DNA of 21,374 bases, taken from the NCBI GenBank assembly GCA_964572365.1, contig CAZNFK010000036.1, forward strand, positions 1-21,374, in the 5' to 3' direction. The notes below the pieces were generated by a model. It was not told where the DNA came from. It was given only the letters and a program-made list of their open reading frames with translations, and did no database searches. The position numbers and the translations under genes are program-made. The stretch is from Salinimicrobium sp964572365 (GTDB lineage: Bacteria > Bacteroidota > Bacteroidia > Flavobacteriales > Flavobacteriaceae). Below are positions 15,698 to 21,374 of the stretch, piece by piece (within the stretch, counting starts at the first letter, position 1; the number at the start of each line of letters is the position of its first letter).

Positions 15698-16102
15698 ATG
15701 AAAAAACATTTTATCCTTTTACTCGTATCCGGATTATTTGCCCTTACTTCCTGCAGCAGCGATGACGATGCAGCCAAAGACTATTCAGTCGTGGGTACCT
15801 GGCAACTGGAAAGTACTAATCCAGTAATTCCAGGTCTAGATCCAGAAGCCTGCCCAGAACGACCTCAAATTACATTTAAGCCTGGGGGTGGTGCTGACTG
15901 GATCTTTTATTCCCAGGAGAACTGTGAAGCGCAAAATGCTAGTGGTAGCTGGAGTCAAAAATCCGGAACAGAATATTCCATAACCATTCCTGATTATGGC
16001 ACTTTTGATGGCACGGTAACTTTTGAAAGTGCTCACAAATTCACCTTTAGTACTACCTATCAATCTTATCCAGTAGAGCTTACTTTTAAAAATCTTTTGT
16101 AA
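15698..16102 (+). CDS. Lipocalin-like lipoprotein, copy 2
   Basis: A 134-residue lipoprotein, diverged paralogue of the preceding gene. The signal peptide ends at LTSC with acceptor Cys19, followed by SSDDDAAKD (acidic run one residue further from Cys than in copy 1). VVGTWQLES opens the lipocalin-like barrel; DPEAC and SQENC hold the two matching cysteines, and GSWSQKSGTEYSI, DGTVTFES and KFTFST follow copy 1 strand by strand. It ends in a short strand, LTFKNLL. The ligand is unknown. It is 143 bases downstream of copy 1 with a terminator between, and has its own terminator. Confidence 0.82.
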   Translation: MKKHFILLLVSGLFALTSCSSDDDAAKDYSVVGTWQLESTNPVIPGLDPEACPERPQITFKPGGGADWIFYSQENCEAQNASGSWSQKSGTEYSITIPDYGTFDGTVTFESAHKFTFSTTYQSYPVELTFKNLL

Positions 16103-16115
16103 TGTACCCTTATAT

Positions 16116-16142
16116 AACAGCGGCCAATCAAGCCGCTGTTTT
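16116..16142 (+). terminator. Intrinsic terminator after lipocalin copy 2
   Basis: A perfect 9-bp stem AACAGCGGC / GCCGCTGTT (16116-16124 and 16132-16140) with a 7-base loop ends in TTTT. Confidence 0.8.
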
Positions 16143-16178
16143 CCTGTTCACACACTCAAAATTCAGATTCTTCCACCT

Positions 16179-16209
16179 TCTGTAAACTGGCATATTTTAT
16201 GTATTTTTG
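16179..16209 (+). promoter_or_regulatory. mnmA promoter
   Basis: An exact -7 box TATTTTTG (16202-16209) is preceded by TCTG at 16179-16182 with a 19-base spacer. The predicted start near 16215 gives a leader of about 38 bases before the mnmA ATG. Confidence 0.6.
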
Positions 16210-16221
16210 CACTTTAATAAA

Positions 16222-16244
16222 GCCCTCTCAAAAAGGGCATTTTT
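16222..16244 (+). promoter_or_regulatory. Terminator-like hairpin in the mnmA leader
   Basis: GCCCT (16222-16226) and AGGGC (16234-16238) form a 5-bp stem with a 7-base loop followed by ATTTTT, lying between the promoter and the start codon at 16253. It looks like a weak intrinsic terminator or attenuator; a role is inferred only from position. Confidence 0.35.
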
Positions 16245-16252
16245 AAAGGATT

Positions 16253-17443
16253 ATGGAACGAGTAGTTGTAGGATTATCGGGAGGAGTAGATTCCAGTGTC
16301 GCGGCGTATTTGCTGAAGGAACAGGGATATGAAGTCATAGGCCTTTTCATGAAGAACTGGCATGACGACTCTGTGACCATTTCTAAAGAATGTCCATGGT
16401 TGGACGATTCAAACGATGCCATGCTGGTGGCCGATAAATTAGGGATCCCTTTTCAAACCGTAGACCTAAGCGAAGAATACAAGGAGCGAATTGTAGATTA
16501 CATGTTCAATGAGTACGAGAAAGGCCGTACGCCCAATCCCGATGTGCTTTGCAACCGCGAGATCAAATTTGATGTTTTCATGAAGATCGCCCTTTCGCTG
16601 GGTGCAGATTACGTCGCGACAGGACATTACTGCCGCAAGGGAACAATTACCACTGCAAACGGCCAAACGGCCTATCAATTACTTGCAGGAAAAGATAAAA
16701 ATAAGGACCAGTCCTATTTCCTTTGTCAATTATCACAGGAACAATTATCCAAAACCCTCTTCCCCATTGGGGAGCTGCAAAAAAGCGAGGTGCGAAAAAT
16801 TGCCGCGGAACAAGACCTGATCACCGCTGAAAAAAAGGATTCGCAAGGACTGTGTTTTATCGGGAAAGTACGTCTTCCGGAATTCCTTCAGCAGAAACTG
16901 CAACCTAAAGAAGGACGTATTGTGGAAATAGCCGCTTCCGAAGAAAAATATCAAAATGATGTTCCGCAGTTCAACGATAGAAAAGACGAACTGGAGTACC
17001 TTTCCCGCAAGTTTACCTACGCTCCTTCCGAAGGAAAAGTGGTAGGAAAACACCAGGGCGCGCATTACTTTACCAAAGGGCAGCGCAAAGGTCTTGCCGT
17101 AGGTGGTACGCCCGAACCTTTGTTCGTGATCGAAACCAGCGTGGATGACAATGTGATCTATACGGGCCAGGGAAAAGATCACCCGGGAATTTACCGCCGC
17201 GGTCTATTTGTTTCTTCCGAAGAGATCCATTGGGTCCGGGAAGACCTGCAGCTAGAACAGGGGGAGGAAATGAAGGTAAAAGCCCGCATTCGCTATCGCC
17301 AATCTTTACAAGATGCGACCTTATATCAAAGCGCCGAAGGATTGTATGTGATCTTTGATGAACCACAGGCGTCTATAACTGAAGGCCAATTTGTAGCATG
17401 GCATTTAGAAGATGAATTGATAGGTTCGGGAGTTATTTCATAA
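16253..17443 (+). CDS. mnmA: tRNA-specific 2-thiouridylase MnmA
   Basis: A 396-residue enzyme that thiolates C2 of the wobble uridine U34 in tRNA-Lys, -Glu and -Gln using ATP and a persulfide sulfur. The PP-loop GLSGGVDSSVAA is at 8-19. The catalytic nucleophile is C100 in NPDVLCNREIKFD and the persulfide-bearing Cys is C201 in GLCFIG, matching the two-Cys chemistry of the family. GKHQGAHYFTKGQRKGL leads the C-terminal beta domains. It is slightly longer than the enzyme of enterobacteria, with a linker around 230-250. The start is an ATG downstream of a clear promoter. The next gene follows after 35 bases on the same strand and may share the transcript. Confidence 0.95.
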   Translation: MERVVVGLSGGVDSSVAAYLLKEQGYEVIGLFMKNWHDDSVTISKECPWLDDSNDAMLVADKLGIPFQTVDLSEEYKERIVDYMFNEYEKGRTPNPDVLCNREIKFDVFMKIALSLGADYVATGHYCRKGTITTANGQTAYQLLAGKDKNKDQSYFLCQLSQEQLSKTLFPIGELQKSEVRKIAAEQDLITAEKKDSQGLCFIGKVRLPEFLQQKLQPKEGRIVEIAASEEKYQNDVPQFNDRKDELEYLSRKFTYAPSEGKVVGKHQGAHYFTKGQRKGLAVGGTPEPLFVIETSVDDNVIYTGQGKDHPGIYRRGLFVSSEEIHWVREDLQLEQGEEMKVKARIRYRQSLQDATLYQSAEGLYVIFDEPQASITEGQFVAWHLEDELIGSGVIS

Positions 17444-17478
17444 ATTCGGAATCCTTGATCGATAAAACCTACTCCAAT

Positions 17479-18420
17479 ATGACTAACAGAATTACCCAAC
17501 TCTTCCACATAAAATATCCCATTATCCAGGCTGGAATGATCTGGGCCAGCGGCTGGAAACTTGCTAGTGCCGTTAGCAACGAAGGCGGACTGGGAATTAT
17601 TGGCGCAGGATCAATGTATCCCGAAGTGCTGCGCGAACATATTCAAAAATGTAAAAAAGCGACTTCAAATCCTTTCGCCGTCAATGTGCCCATGCTCTAC
17701 CCCAACCTGGAGGAGATCATGCAGATCATAATTGAGGAAGGGGTGGAGATCGTATTCACCTCTGCCGGAAACCCCAAGACTTGGACAGGCTACCTGCAAG
17801 AAAAGGGGATCAAAGTGGTGCATGTGGTGAGCAGTGTAAAATTTGCCCTTAAGGCCGAACAGGCGGGTGTAGACGCTGTGGTTGCTGAAGGTTTTGAAGC
17901 CGGAGGTCATAACGGAAGAGATGAAACCACCACCTTCACCCTCATCCCGATGGTAAAGGAGCAGATAAACATTCCCTTGATCGCTGCGGGAGGTATTGCC
18001 ACCGGCCGCGGAATGCTTGCAGCCATGGTGTTGGGAGCTGATGCAGTACAGGTTGGCAGCCGGTTCGTAGCCAGCAATGAAGCTTCGTCGCATCCTGCTT
18101 TCAAGGAAATGGTAGTGAAGGCACAGGAAGGTGATACTATTTTAACTTTAAAGGAACTCGCTCCCGTAAGACTGTTGAAAAATCACTTTTTTGAGGAGAT
18201 ACAGGAACTCTATTCTAAAAATCCTTCCAAAGAAGATCTGATCGCGCTACTGGGCCGAGCTCGCGCCAAAAAAGGAATGTTTGAGGGTGATCTTGAAGAA
18301 GGGGAACTCGAAATTGGTCAGATCGCCGGACTCATTCATGATATTAAACCCGCAGCAGAGATCTTACGCAATATGATCAGGGAATTTGAGGCAGCAAAAG
18401 AAGAAGTTGCAGCTCTTTAA
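17479..18420 (+). CDS. FMN-dependent FabK / nitronate monooxygenase family protein
   Basis: A 313-residue TIM-barrel flavoprotein. The N-terminus NRITQLFHIKYPIIQAGM and SNEGGLGIIGAG are shared by enoyl-ACP reductase FabK and nitronate monooxygenase. EGFEAGGHNG contains the conserved His144, and IAAGGIATGRG (168-178) with ADAVQVGSRFV forms the FMN phosphate site. The C-terminal GELEIGQIAGLI resembles the GQIAGLV segment of FabK more than classical nitronate monooxygenases, so fatty-acid elongation is a real alternative to nitroalkane oxidation. I chose the ATG at 17479; the longer frame from 17455 starts with TTG. It follows mnmA by 35 bases. Its stop codon shares TTAA with the convergent DUF922 gene. 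Confidence 0.85.
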   Translation: MTNRITQLFHIKYPIIQAGMIWASGWKLASAVSNEGGLGIIGAGSMYPEVLREHIQKCKKATSNPFAVNVPMLYPNLEEIMQIIIEEGVEIVFTSAGNPKTWTGYLQEKGIKVVHVVSSVKFALKAEQAGVDAVVAEGFEAGGHNGRDETTTFTLIPMVKEQINIPLIAAGGIATGRGMLAAMVLGADAVQVGSRFVASNEASSHPAFKEMVVKAQEGDTILTLKELAPVRLLKNHFFEEIQELYSKNPSKEDLIALLGRARAKKGMFEGDLEEGELEIGQIAGLIHDIKPAAEILRNMIREFEAAKEEVAAL

Positions 18421-18968
18421 GAAGAAAATTCCGCCAATTTCGCCATTTCAGCTTTGATAAATGTTTCCCACTTCAACTGGACCTTTTCATTCTGGCCGTG
18501 ATTGGTTTCGAGATCATATTTCTTCTGCATCTGCCGTCGGGCATTTTCATTCTTCTGATAGATCCTTTCCAGTACCTTTTTAATATCACTTTTTAGGTCG
18601 GGATCATATTCTGCCATTGCTTTTCTAAGTTTCCTCCCGTTAAGTTCAGAAATGTTAAGATGAAGTTGCTCATGGGCCAGGAGTCGGACGTCCATTTTTC
18701 CGGACTTTACCCAGGAAAGATCGGGGTAAAAGAAAACATCGACCTTGTATAAGAATTCAGCTCCTTTTTCTGAAGTTCGTAAAGCCCAGGAATAGGAGAT
18801 CCCGGAGTTGGTATTCGCATCAAAAGGGTTTTGTAGCTCTGGCTCTCCCACAAAATCATTCCAGGTCAATGGCTGTTCACTCCACCGCACCCGGTTCTCG
18901 GGCATCTGCGCTAAAAGCTCCATCACGGGAAATAGCAGGAAAAACAGGCCTAAAAGGGCATTTTTCAT
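18417..18968 (-). CDS. DUF922 family secreted protein (putative Zn-dependent protease)
   Basis: A 183-residue protein with an N-terminal signal peptide (hydrophobic 4-20, cleavage probably after LLA before QMPEN). The mature domain matches DUF922: RVRWSEQPLTWNDFVG near the start, SGISYSW, and the motif LLAHEQLHLNISEL (HEQLH at 99-103), an HExxH zinc site. The rest is a charged helical tail. It is probably periplasmic; the substrate is unknown. I used the ATG at 18968; the frame to 18983 uses TTG. It is the last gene of the guaA-LysM-OsmC cluster, 31 bases after the OsmC-type gene, and ends in a four-base overlap with the FabK-like gene. Confidence 0.82.
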   Translation of the reverse strand: MKNALLGLFFLLFPVMELLAQMPENRVRWSEQPLTWNDFVGEPELQNPFDANTNSGISYSWALRTSEKGAEFLYKVDVFFYPDLSWVKSGKMDVRLLAHEQLHLNISELNGRKLRKAMAEYDPDLKSDIKKVLERIYQKNENARRQMQKKYDLETNHGQNEKVQLKWETFIKAEMAKLAEFSS

Positions 18969-18999
18969 ATCTGATCTAAACAAGAAGTACGCCGAACTA

Positions 19000-19407
19000 C
19001 TATTGATTATAACGGAATTCTATATCCAGCTCAATCTCGGGATGGAGACTGTATAGTACCGGACAGGTTTTTGCAGCCCTTTCCAATATCTTCCGGTCTT
19101 TTTCGGAATAATTACACTCCGGAAAAGAGATCAATACTTTAATCCCGGTTATGCGACGGGGATTGACTCCCATTGTTTTTACAACTTCCGCAGTGGCCCC
19201 TTTAATGTTCAACTGGTGATCCCTGGCTTTGATACCCATGATCGTGAACATACAACTGGCAAGGGCAGTTGCAACCGTATCTGTAGGCGAAAAAGCCTCG
19301 CCTTTACCTTCGTTGTCAATGGGGGCATCGGTAATGAAAGTACCGCTGCTCGCGATATGTTCACACTCGGTTCGAAGATCTCCCAGGTAGGTGACTTTAG
19401 CGGTCAT
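19000..19407 (-). CDS. OsmC family peroxiredoxin-like protein
   Basis: A 135-residue OsmC/Ohr-fold protein. The catalytic cysteine pair is present: C52 in TALASCMFTIMG and C115 in AAKTCPVLYSL. KVTYLGDLRTECEH at the start and the GEAFSPTDTVATAL helix are typical of the OsmC-like subgroup rather than Ohr. Known members reduce organic hydroperoxides with Cys-thiol chemistry. It is cytoplasmic. Its ATG overlaps the stop of the LysM gene by one base (TAATG on the minus strand), so translation is likely coupled. Other cysteines (C15, C98) are not part of the family active site. Confidence 0.9.
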   Translation of the reverse strand: MTAKVTYLGDLRTECEHIASSGTFITDAPIDNEGKGEAFSPTDTVATALASCMFTIMGIKARDHQLNIKGATAEVVKTMGVNPRRITGIKVLISFPECNYSEKDRKILERAAKTCPVLYSLHPEIELDIEFRYNQ

Positions 19408-21311
19408 TACTGAACAACTTTAAGGTTAAGGTCCTTGTCATAAGCCATGATATAAATGGCCTTGTTTGTAAATCCTCCTGTTGCTTTAGGGTCGTAGTCA
19501 AATTTATTCTCCACGTACTGCGTGGTACCCTCCTCATTTAATGAACTGATAAGATCACCTGCAGAAGCAAGCCTTAACAAAATATCATACGTGATATCAA
19601 ACCCGCGAACTGCATATCTGTTAGGTACCGCTCCGTATTTTTGAGTGTACTTCGCAATGAAACCCTTATTGGTTTCGGGTGAATAAACACGATCTACAGA
19701 AGGATAGTGAAAATTAAGCTTGCTCAAATGCCTGTTCGAGATGTTATCACTATCAAAAGAATTATTTCTGTCGGTAGTAAACAGGGTGATCTTGAATTTA
19801 TCGGCCAAAGAATTGAGGTACGAAGTGGCATTGCTGATCACTCCAATCTTATTCGCTTCCAGAATGACCCAATTCGGTTTCCCTTCAACCAGGGCAGCCG
19901 AAAGTTCCTTTTGATCAATATAGCTCCCCTCCTTAGGATTCACGATGCGTGCCGAAGGGAATGCGCTCATCAATTCCTGTTTTTTTGCTGAAGAAGCAGC
20001 ATCGGCAATGATGATCACGTTCTTCCCGTCAGCGTTTTGAGATATATAGGATATCATGGTTTGGGAAAGCATTTCATCTGAGGGTCGAGCCTGCAGTAAA
20101 TTATCCAAAGATCCTCCACTTTTAGTAAAAGGAGAAACAACCGGAATTCCACGACGTTCCAGGCCCGAAGCTGCAGCATCGGCTGTAGATTGCACCAGGG
20201 GACCAATCACAGCGTCCACCCGGCTAAAGTCATTGGTATTGATAATGGTATGCACCTTCCCGGCACTTTGTTGGGTGTCAAAAGTGGTTAATTTGGTTGA
20301 GATCCCAAGCGCTTTTGCCGAATCAATAGCCATCAAAACTCCGCTATAAAAATCAAGCGAGATCTGCAGTACCCTGTCTTTTTTGATCCTTTCGGCAGTA
20401 TTATCAGAGGTATCGGTCTTTACGATCTTGTCGAGGTGGAAAGGCAACATCACCACGAGGTTTTTAGTCTCGAAGTTCGTGATCCTTCTTTCAAGGTTTA
20501 CAATGTTTTCCTCGGAATAAGATTCATATTCCGGAACTTCCCTGTTCGGGATCTTTAAGACCATCCCCGATTTCAATCCATCGGCCAAAGCAGGGTTAAG
20601 AGTTACCAGGGAGTCCCTGCTAATTCCGAAGCGGCGCGTAAGGCTAAAAAGCGTTTCCTGTGGCTGTACCTGGTAATACTTAAAAAGGTCACCCTCAACG
20701 TCTATTACCTTTTCCACGTTTCCATTCTTGATCTTCAAGACCATACCCGGTTTCAGGGTTTCCAGGTTTGGATTTAACCGCTGAAGATCGGCAATCGTAA
20801 TATTATATTTTCGGGAAATTCCGTAAAGGGTTTCCTGCGGAAGTACCACATGTTCTTTGATGGTGAGATCTAACGGATTCACCCCCGATGTCTCCCTTTT
20901 TAGTTCCTTTTCTTTCCGCGGAAGGTTCAGCGGGATCCTTATCTTTTCGCCCCTGCGAAGTTCTTCAGAATACAAATGCTTATTATAACGTTTGATATCA
21001 TCGATATCTACATTGTATTGCTGTGAAAGACTGAACAAGGTTTCTTTGCGCTGCACGCGGTGTTCTTCAAACCTTATATCCTGCCCGGCGGTTCTCTCGG
21101 GGCTCAAAGGCACCACCAGTTTGGAATTTGGGCTGATACCTTTTCGGGCATCGGGATTGTATTTAAAAATTGTCTCCTCGGTTACGTTGTACATCCTGGC
21201 AATCTCGGCAGTAGTTTCCCCACGTTTTACAATGTGGTATTTGTACTGCTGCGAAAATGCAGACACGGCAAACAGTTGAAAAAACAGAAAAAGAACAATT
21301 ATATGCTTCAT
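19407..21311 (-). CDS. Four-LysM periplasmic-binding-protein-like fusion
   Basis: A 634-residue secreted protein. The signal peptide covers residues 1-20 (cleavage near AFS before QQ). Four LysM repeats follow at about 24-69, 83-128, 152-195 and 211-255, each with the pattern of xxVxxxETLxxISxxYNI, then NP and G-x-x-L-x-I-P. After a short linker, residues about 283-634 look like a type I periplasmic binding protein (Leu/Ile/Val-binding fold): LVVMLPFHLD, DFYSGVLMAIDSA, VDAVIGPLVQSTADAAASG and IPVVSPFTKSGG. LysM domains bind peptidoglycan. No ABC permease or ATPase is nearby, so solute uptake is not obvious. The ATG at 21311 is preferred to a TTG at 21335 that would overlap guaA. It lies 10 bases after guaA. 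Confidence 0.87.
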   Translation of the reverse strand: MKHIIVLFLFFQLFAVSAFSQQYKYHIVKRGETTAEIARMYNVTEETIFKYNPDARKGISPNSKLVVPLSPERTAGQDIRFEEHRVQRKETLFSLSQQYNVDIDDIKRYNKHLYSEELRRGEKIRIPLNLPRKEKELKRETSGVNPLDLTIKEHVVLPQETLYGISRKYNITIADLQRLNPNLETLKPGMVLKIKNGNVEKVIDVEGDLFKYYQVQPQETLFSLTRRFGISRDSLVTLNPALADGLKSGMVLKIPNREVPEYESYSEENIVNLERRITNFETKNLVVMLPFHLDKIVKTDTSDNTAERIKKDRVLQISLDFYSGVLMAIDSAKALGISTKLTTFDTQQSAGKVHTIINTNDFSRVDAVIGPLVQSTADAAASGLERRGIPVVSPFTKSGGSLDNLLQARPSDEMLSQTMISYISQNADGKNVIIIADAASSAKKQELMSAFPSARIVNPKEGSYIDQKELSAALVEGKPNWVILEANKIGVISNATSYLNSLADKFKITLFTTDRNNSFDSDNISNRHLSKLNFHYPSVDRVYSPETNKGFIAKYTQKYGAVPNRYAVRGFDITYDILLRLASAGDLISSLNEEGTTQYVENKFDYDPKATGGFTNKAIYIMAYDKDLNLKVVQ

Positions 21312-21321
21312 AAATTTGGTT

Positions 21322-21374
21322 TTATTCCCACTCAATAGTGGCCGGTGGTTTGGAGCTTATATCATATACTACCC
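21322..21374 (-). CDS. guaA: GMP synthase (glutamine-hydrolysing), C-terminal end, partial
   Basis: The right edge holds the last codons of a minus-strand gene reading VVYDISSKPPATIEWE followed by TAA at 21322-21324; the two bases at the edge fit an Arg codon before it. This is the well-known C-terminus of GuaA, which makes GMP from XMP, glutamine and ATP. Only 17 codons or so are in the window. The stop is 10 bases upstream of the LysM gene's ATG, so guaA is the upstream gene of that operon. Confidence 0.9.
   Translation of the reverse strand, partial: VVYDISSKPPATIEWE

Noticed and set aside
21312..21335. Longer N-terminus of the LysM protein from a TTG at 21335
   Set aside because: It would overlap the guaA stop and place polar residues before a normal signal peptide; the ATG at 21311 gives a clean one.
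1..21374. Mobile elements, CRISPR arrays, tRNA or rRNA genes, defence islands
   Set aside because: No transposase, integrase, regularly spaced repeats, cloverleaf-like sequence or known defence motif was found; gene content is mainly housekeeping and envelope functions.

Overview
The window looks like a chromosomal, mostly housekeeping stretch from a member of the Bacteroidota, most likely the family Flavobacteriaceae. The evidence is: several upstream regions with the Bacteroidota-type promoter (TAnnTTTG at -7, with TTTG or TTG about 19-21 bases upstream); lipoproteins whose acceptor Cys is followed by Ser and an Asp run (the Bacteroidota surface-export signal); a YidC with a very large periplasmic domain; a pyrG-yidC pair; and families common in this group (DUF4168, DUF922, bacterial GH3, FAS1 lipoproteins). 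I see no rRNA, tRNA, CRISPR array, insertion sequence, phage or integrase gene. One 10-base run of N lies inside yidC. The genus cannot be fixed from what I can see.

Layout, left to right. 1-87: the tail of an intergenic region with a leftward promoter for a gene outside the window. 88-741 (-): LON substrate-binding-domain protein, divergent from lysA (966-2195, +). 2300-2752 (+): secreted DUF4168 protein, separated from a convergent potassium-channel-like gene (2798-3772, -) by a strong bidirectional terminator. 3911-5921 (+): erythromycin-esterase-like protein followed 10 bases later by a metallo-beta-lactamase-fold hydrolase. 5918-7419 (-): an Fpg/Nei-type DNA glycosylase with a translationally coupled DUF72 gene. 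7563-8234 (+): HExxH metalloprotease-like lipoprotein with a TTG start. 8284-9816 (-): bacterial GH3-family acyl-adenylase-like protein. 9966-10199 (+): DUF3820. 10320-13867 (+): pyrG and yidC, each followed by a hairpin terminator. 13954-16102: three surface-type lipoproteins (a two-domain FAS1 protein on - and two tandem lipocalin-like paralogues on +). 16253-18420 (+): mnmA and a FabK/nitronate-monooxygenase-like flavoprotein. 18417-21374 (-): an operon reading guaA (only its last 17 codons are inside the window), a four-LysM plus periplasmic-binding-protein fusion, an OsmC-type protein and a DUF922 metalloprotease-like protein.

How the genes fit together. Core functions are lysine/diaminopimelate synthesis (lysA), CTP synthesis (pyrG), GMP synthesis (guaA), membrane protein insertion (yidC) and tRNA wobble thiolation (mnmA). 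Around them is a notable set of envelope proteins: the LysM-binding-protein fusion, two HExxH proteins, three lipoproteins and DUF4168. Several groups are tightly packed. The fpg and DUF72 reading frames share ATGA, the LysM and OsmC frames share one base (TAATG), and two convergent pairs share a TTAA so that each gene's TAA stop lies inside the other. The most interesting leads are the LysM-binding-protein fusion operon, the FabK-like enzyme after mnmA, the glycosylase-DUF72 couple and the bacterial GH3 protein. I do not see a clearly new defence or mobile system here.
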